Assembly: GCA_030062745.1 (NCBI GenBank)
Contig: CP099850.1
Coordinates: 8,747,538-8,811,537 of the forward strand
Source of the DNA: Capitulum mitella
Taxonomy: Eukaryota; Arthropoda; Thecostraca; Pollicipedomorpha; Pollicipedidae
Reading direction: 5' to 3'
Length of the DNA stretch: 64,000 bases
Shown: positions 23,838 to 34,615 of the stretch, piece after piece
Layout: every line of letters begins with the position of its first letter
Position numbering within the stretch: position 1 is the first letter of the stretch
Notes under the pieces: model-generated
The model's database searches: none
The model's input: the letters and a program-made list of their open reading frames with translations, nothing else
What the model was told of the DNA's origin: nothing
Program-made: the position numbers and the translations under genes

Positions 23838-26800
23838 CTGAAACAAAACGAGGCAAGCTGCTGAAGAGTTTAGTCCGGACAGAAAGAAAAATCGCAGTGA
23901 TGAGAAGACGTGATGTCTGCTGCAGTGCACCACGAGCCTTTCTTGCCGATCACGGGTTACTCAGAATTCAAACTCTGCAGGCTTTGCCAATTTGAAAGCG
24001 TAGCCAATTTGAGAGCAGTCTGCAACTGTTATCTCAGAACTGTGCGAGATCTGTATTACAAAAAAATTGGCCTGCACATTGCCGTCGGCATCCAGAACGT
24101 AGCGCACCGACCTGGCTAGCCTCGTCACTGTGAAGGAGTTCATCCCGAGGTGCCGAGAACCTGCTGTTGATGGAGCACAGCAGGTACGGCAGGCAGGTCA
24201 GGTCGCTCTGGGCTAGCAGGCGTAGCTCGTGAGTTCCGAGCGTGAAAGGTGGCAGAGTACCCGGATCGAGTCATTCATAGATTATCCGGGCTTTTTAACT
24301 CGTTGTCCCGTATCGTCGTGCTATGTCTCGAATTTGTGTATATGACAACAGCATATGATACTGTCTTTCAGATTATGACCTGCGCAAAAACCAAACCAAT
24401 CACTTTGGTTTATACGCATCAGGCAGCATTACGGATGACTCGAAATTGACTGGCAACTCCAATTGAAGTCTATGACGCTGGATGTTGAAGTCAAGCTTTC
24501 ACCATCTCCTAAGTATTGCGTGGAAATCCTAGCCACTGTGAAGGTACTTTACAGTGGCTAGGCCAATTTCTGAAATGCTCTCGTAATACCTGCGATGACC
24601 TTAGCCGATGGTCTTCTTTGACCTGACAAACTCACAGACAATGGTGACCAAGGGCTCCTTAAAACCTGACAATCTCTTAGAAACTGATCATCGACTTGCC
24701 TTGACCCCGTGACTCTGAACCTCATGGCCATCACGACATCATGACCATCATGATGTCGTGATGACCCAACAACCTCTGGTTCGACTCTGACCCGGACTGA
24801 CCTTGACCTGGCGACTCCAGTGCCCTGCCGCCGGCCTCGGCGCCCTGCTGCAGGGCGCACGCGATGAGGCCCGAGAGAGCGGCGAAACCGGCCGCCGCGC
24901 CGGCCGTGCCGGAGAAACAGTCGCAGCCCGACTGAAACAGGTCAGGTCCGTCACCGGCACCGGAGTGCGCGCCACGCATGGTGGTCACCGGTGTGGGGCA
25001 CGCATGTCATCATGAGGCGGTGACGGCTGCGGCGCGTGGTGTGAGGCAGTGGACGGCGCGGCGTTTGTGCTGCAGGGTATTCCATTTGGCGTGTGCGTTA
25101 AGTTCGAATGGCATCGGTTGGCAACGGATTCTCAGCTCAGCTCTGAACGGAGGGACAATCGTGACCGGCACAAGCCTCTACCCATCTGACAAAGGTGAGT
25201 TTCTGGCTGTGGCTCAGGAAACTTTTTCGGAAGCTAATAGCTGTGGTTAGTGCATTACATCGTTGGAACAGGAGCAGTTTTCGAGTTAAAACGTGATGTC
25301 TTCATGAAGAAAACAAATTGGAAGAAGTCCAGTTACTTGAACTCGTGTGTCGTTTGCACTAAACGAAAAAAAAACAGCACATCTGTCAAGCAAATCCAAC
25401 AAATATTCCAAACTGCATGGTTTGCAAAACACGGAACTTTGAACCACTGCAAAACCATCAGTCGAGAGAAAGACAAAAGGATAAGTCCACGTAGATTAGT
25501 GTGTACAAAATGAGTCTTACTCATCTTTATATTCGCTAATGCTGAATACTGCTGCTTATGATAATGGTCACTAAGGGATAAGGATGAAAAATGGATCCCA
25601 AACACCTTTTTGATTATTTTAAGATGTAGCCGTTTAGATGTCATGAGGAAACGTCATGTGAGCTACAATACAAATGTTCATTTAGTAAAAACCTTTGTTG
25701 CTTGAGAAACGTCGTAAATAATGCCCCTAAATCATCTAAGTTACTGGACGTCAGCAGTCAAAACAGCAAGAGGTAAACCTGAGGAAATACATAACCAAAG
25801 ATTATCCACTAAAAATCATTAGTATTGTTTCTTCTGCATGTAACTTCATCAGTTCCGTATGATTCTTACGCAGCAGGAAGGGCGGATATAACACGAAGTG
25901 CCGAACATGTGGTGTCGGTGCCTATAATGAAATGTCTGCAGTCTAAGATTTTTCCCAAGAACAATATGAAAATCCGTCTGTGGAGCTGAAAGATGTTAGC
26001 GACAGACAATTCGAGGCTCGCTCTGTTTTCAGTAGTGCGCAAAGCTAGAAAAAATGGCGTAGCCCGAACCCAAATGGCTAATAGGTAAAAAGTTGTTTAG
26101 TAAATAAAGACGTGTCTGTTTCAGCCGGTAACATCAAATCTGGGCATCAAAATATATAGGTGTAAACAGTCAGTGTGTAAATGATTGGAACCACGAAAAG
26201 AGCGAGGTGTTCAGGGAGTTATGGTTGAACAGCTAGCACGAACGACAAGGGAATGAAACGTGGTAGACGGGAAGGCATTCCAGTAGATGAGCTTATGGCT
26301 CGAGGTAACGCAGAGAAGCTTCCAAGTAATGGATGATTCTCCTTATCCTTCGATGGTTCTTTCGCTGCGTGGTGTTCATGTTATTGCAATGTCCCCTAGA
26401 AAAGCCATACGTACCCGAATTCCGATATCATTATCGTAAACAGGAAGAAAGCTTATTTAAATGGATTGGAGGCCCCAGTTCTTGCCTTTTCTTAATAGGG
26501 TAAGCTTATTAAGGTATAGTATCTATCTAAAGTAAGTAATAAGCTTATTAAGAGCTCCAAATGACTCTGGGTGCCCATCCCATGTGGTCCCATATCAAAT
26601 TAACCAATCTTTGGATGTGACCAACCAATACTGGGGTACTGAAACTACCACAGAAAAGTAGAAAACTGTACACATGATCATAAATATAAGCTAGAATTTT
26701 CCTACAATTCCTAATGCCATCTCACTTGTAAAACGATTTTGGAACAAACCGCGATAATATTAGTTGCTGTAACATCGTTTTGACCTTTTGTATCAGATCT

Positions 26801-29800
26801 CTTTGGGTACTTGATGGAATGTCGCTGGCCCAAAATGTACCGGATTTTTTTGTTATTAGGTCTTATACGGCGTAGTTCGAATGAGATCCAGTTATAAAAG
26901 ACGGAGCATAAATCAAACGCTTTTACGTACAAACAAGCAAATGAAAAGCAACTTCCTGAGAAAACTACTTGCGATAGGGCAAAATTATGCCCATTTGCAA
27001 ACAACGTGCCATTGTCAATTACCTTTACATATGGTCAAACTGGCGGCTCATTATTTAAGGGTGTAGTCCAATGACTTTCGTAACTTTTCATCTATTGTAA
27101 ATAGCACATACAAAACATCTAGTATCGTAAGACATGGAGGATGAAAGCAATGAAGGGTGCTTGTTGCTGTGTTGCTTTATCATATCCCATTACAAGCCTC
27201 TTACATCTTATAAGGCGTGCAATAAGCCAGTTCAGCTTGCTGGACTCCCTGACAAAAACGTGTAAGCAGAAAACGTCCTTTGTATGCATCTGAGCACTAT
27301 TCCCGAGTTAAAATTATTTCTAATATATGTTTACTACTGCAAACCTCTATGCTGGAACCAGCAGAGATGGACACTATAAGAAAATAATATTTGTGAAGAT
27401 AAAGAAAGTTATGAAAAAATGAATGTTTGTAAAAAATATTTCAGAGACCGAAATGTTACTTTACGCTCTCTTTAGATACGTTTTTGCCAAAGTATTCGAT
27501 GGTATATTTCAATACTGTTCATCGTTTATTACAGAAGTTTTAAATAGCCTTCAAATTAAGTAACCATACACTGACTAAAATGTCATGAAATAAGCATCCC
27601 GATATATGGCATAGTTTGAACTGCATTTCTGACTTAGTCAAGGCGTGTGAAGTGAAATATCTCTTGACAATAGCTTTCTGCCTCGTCTTTGTCCCGTTTC
27701 AATGTATAGTTCACCTAACGCCGAAAACCTGATTCCCTGTGATGTGACTTGCTATATGTTTGTGTGATTCCACGCAATCGCCTTTTCAAGCCTTAATTCA
27801 GACGATGGCGATGCCCTGAGTTTGGTTTGGAAATTTCCCTTTCCTGCTGAAAATCAGCTTTGAAGGCTGGCCTTAAACATGACTACCTCTAGCAGATTTT
27901 GTCTGTGGTGACCAACTGCACCCCGAGTTGGCAACGACCGCTTAGTAATCTTAAACCTCGCCAGACGGGGAGGGGGGATATGTTATCGCGCCCCATATGG
28001 TTTTCCGTAGACTGCCGGTAAACAGCTTACTACATATCTCTTTTACACATCTTTTGCAACGGCTTTTCACGAAGTAATGTTGAGTCTCTGAGTTCTGACG
28101 TCCTTCTGAAGGGCTTGCAAATTCTTTTCTAGATCAAAGTTACGTTTTATGATTTTCCTTTACAGTAGGAGGAGATATGGAGTCAGTGTTTGAAGTATGA
28201 CTCAACGTACGTAAGGTTGGAAATCTATTTCGTGTTTTGGAAATCAGTGGCCTCGTGTGAGTTCACTGACATCAAATTATCACGAATCGGCTCTAAATAA
28301 GTCCAAAAGTACATTTTTCTCCTCATTTCAGAAATGGAAATTATTCGACGACGCAAAACATGGTTTCCCAGCCGGAGAGGGAAAAAATACGATAACAAGT
28401 AGGACATGCAACAAAGGGCATTCTGTTTCGCAGATTTTCATAAAGGTAACAGTTTAGCATGAAATGTTGACACGAATTATGCATGTAATCCGAAAAGCAC
28501 GGGATGCACATGCGTGCTTGTTTCTGTGTTTTATCTTGATTAGGGGATAAATGGACTGGGGTGGCAACCACTCCTTTCGGCAGTCGTTTATCTGACGATC
28601 CTCACGTCCGGCGAGAGTTAAGACAATCGGTGAAGGCACCTGACGGGGAAGGGGAGGGGACTTGCAGCCTGAATTGTGGACCGTCCCCAATCACTATGTG
28701 GAAAGATGTCCTTGGCCTATTACCCCTGCCCTGTCGCTTTAACCCTCGCCCGTATGGGGGGAGGGGGCGATGCAACCTCCCACCCCCGGGGTTTTCCGAA
28801 GATAAATTCCTAATGGTTCGCTTGATCCGTCTAAAACCTGATGTGCCCTTCCGAGCATCATTTCCGCATCCTACGGTAACAAATTTTCCTCTGCGTTGCC
28901 ATGGTAGCCGGCTATGACGTCATAGCGGAAACCGTGTCAGCCGTTTTTGCGCGCCGACGCGGCCAGTTCACAACGGTCTCAGTTTTGTCTCACTGTAAGA
29001 CGGTTGGCGGGTACGAATACAATAAAATATACATCAGTTGACTCGAAATTGTATGTTCTGTAACACTACCCATAGATTTAGTAAAATTATGCTCACTGCC
29101 GGGATTATCGAGGGTGAAACTGAGGTCATGAGCCGCGGTGGTAGACACGTTACTTTTTTCTCTGAAAATGCGATAGGAAAAAGCTATCGCAAAACAACCT
29201 ATATATTCGGATTGGTTGAAGTGTAAGGAATCGAATGATGCAAATTTGGTGCAATTTATCTTTCATTTCATCAAAAGAAGGCGGAATGCAGCGAACACCT
29301 AACTAGCTCCGATGGGCGGACCGGAGCCGTCCGCGGGGTCATGAGTCTACAATATCTCGGCACGCTTAAAATTAGATTTTGTGTTAGATATAAACTAGAA
29401 AATCGGCTTTAACACATCTAAGCCACGATTTTTAGCTAATCAGAGGTCATTCTACGCCGCTGGCTTAAGATAGTCTTGGATGACCTAAAATGACTTTGGA
29501 TGACCAAGGATGATCTGTACGTCATTCAACATAGTGTTGGTTTATTCAGATTCTGCATTGGACTTCACCCATTGTTATCTACGAAAAATGCTTTGCAACT
29601 CCGAGAATGCATTTAAGCCGATGACTACGCTGGTAAGGATTGGCCTGGCATGACCTTGATCGGACGCCATGATACAATCGCGGGGGTGCAGATTGACTCA
29701 TAGTTGATTAATGAACACCTTGATATCCATTTCGTTTCGTCATCACTTACTCTTTGCCGTTCACTTGTACCTAAACTTAACAGGTACCACGCTCTGCCAA

Positions 29801-31777
29801 TGCCTGATCTTTGACCCGACCTGGAAGATCACCCGTTGACCTGAGACTTTGAAAGGTGATGCCAGTCGCGAGATCTCGTTACGCGCAGCACGCTGCTTTT
29901 CCACGACGCTCTAGGATGCACGTTGTGGAAATGGCTGGGGAGGATCGCGCCGTCCCCACCCCTCCATACGTCCTCGTTATGCAGAAGCCCCTGTACGGGC
30001 GAGGGTCAAGGACTTCAGCCTTAACAGGGAACGTAAAGGGACTCGAAGGAGATGGTAGCAGTCTGTGCACTTAACTATATTACAGGTGAAAAATTTAGTA
30101 ACTTTGTATTAATTAGTAAGTTTGGCACAAGAAAAAAACATCGTAACTTTTTGCATTCATTTGGGAACCTCTCTCTTCCTCGAAAACGCATGCACGTTCT
30201 TGAGGCTGACCACCCAGCCGCATGGGCCTGAAGAGATTTACCGACGATGTTTTCTGCTGGCTGGATTCAACAGGTCAGAAGCATCCAGAGGCCAAGAACC
30301 TGCAGGCACATGTCACGTAACGTGGGCAAATGTGCTGAGGGGTGGGATTCAGAACTCCGCTGTGACCTTTGCGTACGCTTGTTTTACCCAAAGACACACA
30401 CACTTTTCCCTAGATAACAAGCTCCAGGCATTTGGAACGGTAACTTCCTGAAAACGTAACAACGATTAGTTCATTTGCCATCTAAATCACACTTTGCGCA
30501 GCATGCTGTGGTCTTCTGTGCTAATGTGTGGATGGTTAGTTACGATGCAGCTCTTGTATCTCAGATGGCTGGGTTAACAATCTGTCCTGTTTTTACAGAA
30601 GTCAGTGTGACCAGTCCGGAAAGAAGTACTTCTTTCGCAACAATCGGCGCAAAACTAGCGACTTCATTTGCAATGAAGAGTGCAGTGGCGAGGGAAAAAG
30701 CAGATTTAAATGTCGCCTGTTGGGCAGTTGGTAAAGCAAGAAGCTTCCCCTACCACTAAACGTTCTGCCGCCACTGCATCATGCCCCATTCTTCTCTCAC
30801 TCCATTTGACTACCGACCTCCGATTCCACGTTGTCAGAAACATCAAGACAGCCTTGCTTACCAAGAACAGAACACAGCTAACAGGTCTGATTTATCCGCC
30901 TGCTGGCGATGAAGTTGAGGAAATAGGAGTCAAGCGTTACATAACTCGTAATGCTTAGTTTTTAAAATACCCATATGTGTAAGCTGACATCAGTTCTGCA
31001 TTATGCTGCTCGCAGTATATCACGAAACGTGCGAAGCTGAGTTGCGTAAAATGTATCTGTAAACGCTTAAAACCGTTTGAATACAAACAGATACTTGAAT
31101 GCCTTTGACACGGTACTATTTTATTTTGTCATTCAGTAGTCAATGAGTCTACACATTTTATTTGTCGTCCGATTACTCATGAAGAGTTATTTGCCCAGCT
31201 CTGAAAACCAGTAACAGGCATCGTGTTGCGCATCGTTAACTTCGACATAGATAGCTCCAACCGGCTTCGCAGCCGGGGGTAGACAGAACTTTCCCAGACC
31301 AGGCTCTCCAGGGAAAGCCTCACTGAACGCGCCGTCGCCGCCGCGGCGCGCGCCTCCAGCCGGCGGGCGAGGAAGCAGATGGCGTCGGTGACTCTCTCCG
31401 GCAGTTGGCCGGCCGGCAGCAGCTGGCGCAGGCCCGCCAGCAGCGGCGGCGGCGTCGGCAGCGCGCGGTCGCCGTCGCCACCGTCCTGCATCTGCAGCAG
31501 GACGTACACGCCGAGCGCGGCCAGCGCCGCCCCGCCCGACAGCACGCCGAGCACCTCGAAGCTGCCGCTGTCGCAGGCTGAAGATGTGCCCGAGTAGCCG
31601 CCGTCCGCTGCCACGAGCAGCTCATTGTACCCGGGCCGCGCCGCCGGCGATTCTGGCTTGGGTTTGACCTGGGGTCACGCCGGTCTGGCGCCCACTGGCG
31701 AAGGCGGCCGACCAAATCTGACCTTGACCTCGGGTCACGAGGCAGAGCGCGAACAGAAGCAGGCCGGGAGGCGCCAT
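23714..31777 (-). CDS. Gene A: two-hydrophobic-segment, Cys-tail family member (possibly decaying)
   Basis: Reconstructed by comparison with three paralogues downstream. Exons in transcription order: 31777-31729 (signal peptide MAPPGLLLFALC...), 31652-31324 (short Tyr/Gly stretch, hydrophobic segment 1 with FEVLGVLSGGAALAALG, then a loop with one Cys), 24931-24808 (segment 2, DCFSGTAGAAAGFAAL), about 24250-24112 (CX5C motif CLPYLLC), and 23837-23714 (VSWFLS..., then C and the terminal CX6C, CGAEFPTC, stop). Phases are 1, 0, 1 and 2; the last three match the paralogues. Odd points: an extra 76-nt intron after the signal peptide, donors with C at +3 (gtcaag twice, gtcggt), a 1-nt insertion in the CX5C exon, and no clean acceptor for that exon. 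Probably a membrane or secreted protein; function unknown. It could be a pseudogene, or intact with a base error. Confidence 0.65.
24112..24250 (-). pseudogene. Gene A exon 3 with 1-nt insertion (CX5C exon)
   Basis: The frame reading ELRLLAQSDLTCLPYLLC (Cys codons at 24195-24193 and 24177-24175) aligns with YLRLLMDSEDPCLPHRLC of gene C. From the second Cys to the splice donor there are 63 nt here, against exactly 62 in genes B, C and D. The family ending RLA-S (AGG CTA GCC AG|gtcggt) is therefore preserved in a frame shifted by one. No phase-correct acceptor is evident at the expected place: the nearest upstream AG (aaaaag) is followed by an in-frame TGA. The insertion could lie in the GGG run near 24148. 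The start coordinate is approximate. Confidence 0.6.
24528..24562. repeat. 12-bp hairpin in gene A intron between exons 2 and 3
   Basis: CCTAGCCACTGT and ACAGTGGCTAGG with an 11-base loop. Both arms match perfectly. Confidence 0.8.
24729..24763. repeat. 16-bp perfect hairpin just inside gene A intron
   Basis: CATCACGACATCATGA and TCATGATGTCGTGATG with a 3-base loop (cca), 45 nt downstream of the exon 2 donor in transcript direction. In the pre-mRNA it would form a very stable stem close to a weak donor. Confidence 0.8.
24808..24931 (-). CDS. Gene A exon 2, hydrophobic segment 2
   Basis: The acceptor is strong (ctgacctgtttcag). The exon starts in phase 0 with SGCDCFSG and ends in phase 1, exactly as in genes B and C. 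It encodes AGAAAGFAALSGLIACALQQ and a polar end. The donor is gtcaag, the same weak type as exon 1a. It lies 6.4 kb from exon 1b. Confidence 0.75.
24932..31323 (-). other. Gene A 6.4-kb intron
   Basis: Unusually long for this family (others 0.3-2.6 kb). Holds repeat ends at about 28735 and 29940-30010, AGGTCA-type clusters at about 29795-29850, and triple TTGGATGACC-type units at 29470-29515. Short open frames inside carry no known motif. Confidence 0.6.
28735..28800 (+). repeat. TTAACCC plus G-run terminal motif
   Basis: TTTAACCCTCGCCCGTATGG followed by a G-run and then a C-run. The same arrangement occurs inverted at about 41590-41622 (gggcgagggttaa), more loosely at 4766-4800, and as a partial copy at 29936-30010. 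They look like ends of one scattered, noncoding repeat family related to R1. Confidence 0.45.
31324..31652 (-). CDS. Gene A exon 1b, hydrophobic segment 1 and loop
   Basis: 329 nt ending in phase 0 at TCA|gtgagg. It encodes PGYNELL..., a short Gly/Tyr part, ACDSG followed by LGVLSGGAALAALGVYVLLQ, then a loop with LPERVTDAICFLARRLEA. This loop lines up with CRVSRLLE in gene C and CRVAEML in gene B. The open frame runs on to 31177, but only as read-through into the 6.4-kb intron. Confidence 0.75.
31729..31777 (-). CDS. Gene A exon 1a, signal peptide
   Basis: The ATG at 31777 has a good context (gcagaaATGG) and opens a hydrophobic leader. The exon ends in phase 1 at a weak gtcaag donor. The 76-nt intron (31653-31728) ends aagccag and restores the frame that carries the first hydrophobic segment. 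Paralogues B, C and D have no intron here. Without this intron the leader frame hits a stop at about 31622, so the alternative would be a frameshift. Confidence 0.55.
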
Positions 31778-32475
31778 TTCTGCAGGGAGCTGCGCGGCAG
31801 CGGGAGAGGTTCTGCCCACCACCGGTCCGGGCGGTGGGCTCTTTATCACGATTGAGGCTCAATCGTGATAAAGATAGGCACGATCGGAATGGATGAGATA
31901 CGCTCTGGTTGATTCCGTATTGAAGCTATCCGAGGGAAACCGGAAACAGTTCCATGGCGTTTTCGACATGCCTGCTTAGCTTTTTCACCAGCCGTAAAAT
32001 CTATGTTCAACGCACAATGAAGAGATTCACTGTTCACTGCATCCATTGACACTGATGTACATTGTGCGTGGGATGTTCATTGGCAGTAAATTTAGGGAGT
32101 AAAATCAAAAACCATGAAAGAGCAGTGTACGTCACGCCACCAAGCCATGCCTGCAAACTGCGGTGCAGTAACATCAGTGGTGTGATGTTCCCATGCAGCC
32201 GTCACACTCGGACTGTGCGCAATACGGCCTCACCCACCCGTGAACCCTCAGATCCGTGAGAATCAGCTGGCACTGGCGCCCACGTGTGTAACGACTCAAC
32301 CGCAGTCGTGTGTACCGCTGTACCCGGACGCCCGGCGGGTTCCCCATCTCTCTGCTAGATGGCTCTGCGGTCGGAGCGCCGGTCAGCGCGGCATCCGTCC
32401 CGCGCGCCGCAGACGGCGGCGGTCGGCCGGACAGCCGAGAGGAGCATTGGATACCGCTGCCCGTCCGAGACCGCC
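31778..32475. promoter_or_regulatory. Shared upstream region of divergent genes A and B
   Basis: 698 bp between the start codons of gene A (minus) and gene B (plus), so any promoter for either is probably here. It contains a perfect 16-bp inverted repeat with a 1-base centre at 31841-31873, about 65 bp upstream of gene A's ATG. Read towards gene A, its end reads GATAAAGAG, which could act as a weak TATA-like box. No other core element is clear. Confidence 0.4.
31841..31873. repeat. Perfect inverted repeat in the A/B divergent promoter
   Basis: Arms CTTTATCACGATTGAG and CTCAATCGTGATAAAG flank a single G. The match is 16 of 16. It could be a binding site for a dimeric factor or a small foldback remnant; the sequence alone cannot say which. 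Confidence 0.8.
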
Positions 32476-33012
32476 ATGCCGCTCTCGGCAGCCCGCAGCC
32501 GCCGCCTGGCGCTGACGGCGGCGCTGGCGCTGGCGCTGGCCTGCTGCCGCGCCGAGGAGAAGCTGCCCGAGCCGGAGGCGCTGGTGTCGTACCCGCGCGG
32601 CGACCTGTACGCCGCCGCCGACGGCGGCTACCAGCAGTCGTCGTACGGCGGCTACCAGCCGCCGTCCTACGGCTACCAGCCGCCCTCCTATGGCTACCAG
32701 CCGCCCTCCTACGGCTACCAGCCGCCCTCCTACGGCTACGGCCACGGCGACGACTGCGGCGACCTGGACCTGCTGGGCGTGCTGGCCGGCGGCGGGGCGC
32801 TGGCCGCGCTCGGCGTGTACGTGCTGGTGACGCAGGCGAACATGGCGCGCAGCGCCCGCCCGAACCAGCTGGCCGACTTCGAGGCCGGCCTTTCAGGGGT
32901 CTTCCTCGGGCCCCCGCGCTTCCGCAACTTCGCCGACGCCACCGTCAACGTCACGTGCAGGGTGGCGGAGATGCTGGCAGGGGACGAGGGCGACGCATCG
33001 CCGGCCAGACAG
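32476..33012 (+). CDS. Gene B exon 1
   Basis: Signal peptide, acidic/Tyr-rich linker, four-fold GYQPPSY repeat (about 32635-32735), Cys94, hydrophobic segment 1 and the loop. It ends in phase 0 at AGACAG|gtcagt. The repeat codons are nearly uniform, so the repeat probably expanded recently. Confidence 0.85.
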
Positions 33013-34615
33013 GTCAGTGGTCTCTGTGTTACGGCGGTGTGCTGCGTTATGGGCATGCTACTAGATTCGGCGGAATGCTTGCCGAGTGCCGTTCGAAAAC
33101 GTGTCATTGCCGAGGGTAGTTACTCGAGGATTGCTTGTTCTGTCGCCAGATGTTTTGTCAGTTGGCCATCACTAGATTTGTTTAGTTCTTCACGTGACCT
33201 TCGTTCTCCTTCCGGAGTGCTCAGAAGCCCCACTGATCGGCCGCCCCCTCCCCCTGGCTGTGGAACAGTCCAGACTAACCAGCGCACCCCCCCCCCCCAG
33301 CTGTCGGGCGGCTCCGACTGTTTCTCCGGCATTGTTGGAGCCCTGGCTGGGTTCGCGGCGCTGGGGGCGCTCATAGCGTACGCTCTCTTCCTGGCATCGC
33401 AGGCCGCCATGAATCGCTCCTTTCACACGTTCGGCTTCGGTGAGACAGATGATTGGACTGCGTCACGTGATGTTCGATTTGCAAGGTTCACAGCTCAGTA
33501 CGCAAGCGAGTTTTTGCGGACCGTATTGTTCAGGTGATCACGTCATCATTTGTGGGTCGTCACGCGGAATGTCGCTGCCTGAGGTGGCTCTGATGTCGAT
33601 GAGCTGGCACTGCGGCAGACCGTGAGAAGATTCTCATGCCATGCGATGCAAGAGTAAAGTGATAGAAGTAACTGGCATGTCGCCGGCGGAAAGGTCGATT
33701 CTGGAGGTATCCTCGTGGCCAAGGATGTAGTAGTAATATATGCAGAAAACTCAGTCAGATGCAGTGATTTTTCACTAACTGCTGACTCACTTAAAGGCCA
33801 GTTATGCAAACAGACCTTTCACTCTTTGTGGTGTTTTGCTCGTCGTCGCGTCGTAGATATAAAGGCATGTCGTTTATTTCAAATCTGCAGTTACTCGCCT
33901 CTTACAACTTTGCCGCTAACAAGCGTCTCGATCACCATGGAACTTACGATACACACTAACCTCACTTTCTGTTTCTTCAGAGATAGACGAGAAGGGTCTG
34001 TCCCTGGCCGCCCAGATGGCTCTGGTGTTCCTGCAGCCGGAGCAACCGGACTGTCTGCCGCACCAGCTGTGCCGGCTGAGCCAGCGCGCCCGGCGGGTCG
34101 GACCCACCCATTACCTGGCCGCGCGGCTGGCCAGGTGAGCTCGGCTGGCCGCGTCCCGCAGCGTCCGACGCGCCAGCGGTCTCAGAGCGGGGCGGGAGCT
34201 GTGGCCGCCGGACGGGGTCCGCACGCCGGTCAGTTTTAGAGCCGCGGCGCTCGCGCCGTCAGACCTGACTGCGGCCGACACCGCCGTTTGGTGACCGCCT
34301 GCGCTCACCGATGACTGTGCGGCCAGCGGTGTCCGCAGCGCGGTTATCGGTAACCGCCGGCGTCGTCTCGCGGCGGCGGCGCTTCTCACGGACCGGCGGG
34401 CGGCACCCCTGGCGCGCGTGGTCGCCGCGGCGCGGTCTGACGTGCTCGTGCGATGTTGCAGTTTGCCGGCCGGCTGGTTCCTGAGCTCGAGGATGGCTCC
34501 GGCCGACGGCGCGACCGCTGGAGACCGGGAGTTCCTGCGGCTCTGTCGGGACCTCACTGCCGACGGCGTGGCTAGCGCGTGCGACCAACGACACCCGGTC
34601 TGCGTGAAACGATGA
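32476..34615 (+). CDS. Gene B: Tyr-rich, two-hydrophobic-segment, Cys-tail protein
   Basis: Four exons (32476-33012, 33301-33439, 33981-34134, 34462-34615) join in frame to 327 residues. The start is the ATG in good context (ccgccATGcc) that opens a signal peptide rich in LALALA; an upstream in-frame ATG at 32359 would bury that leader. Residues about 45-90 hold SYGYQPP-type repeats. Cys94 precedes hydrophobic segment 1 (LLGVLAGGGALAALGVYVLV). A loop carries NVTCRVAEML. Exon 2 gives SDCFSG and segment 2, exon 3 CLPHQLC, exon 4 LPAGWFLSS and the terminal CDQRHPVC. If the leader is cleaved, two spans would place both ends outside the cytoplasm (inference). All introns are GT-AG with phases 0, 1 and 2. 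I recognise no named family. Confidence 0.85.
33301..33439 (+). CDS. Gene B exon 2, hydrophobic segment 2
   Basis: It follows a C-run acceptor (ccccccccccag). It encodes SDCFSGIVGALAGFAALG, the rest of the hydrophobic span and NRSF. It ends in phase 1 at TTCG|gtgaga. It is homologous to gene C exons 2a and 2b and gene A exon 2. Confidence 0.85.
33981..34134 (+). CDS. Gene B exon 3, CX5C exon
   Basis: Acceptor gtttcttcag; phase 1 in, phase 2 out (GCCAG|gtgagc). It carries IDEKGLSL and CLPHQLC, then exactly 62 nt to the donor, the spacing also seen in genes C and D. Confidence 0.85.
34462..34615 (+). CDS. Gene B exon 4, C terminus
   Basis: Acceptor gatgttgcag; T completes the Ser codon, then LPAGWFLSS, an 18-residue variable stretch, FLRLC and the CX6C motif CDQRHPVC. 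The stop is at 34613. Confidence 0.8.

Noticed and set aside
31320-31862. 180-residue Arg-rich minus-strand frame
   Set aside because: Shadow frame of gene A exons 1a and 1b; the true frame shows the signal peptide and hydrophobic segment.
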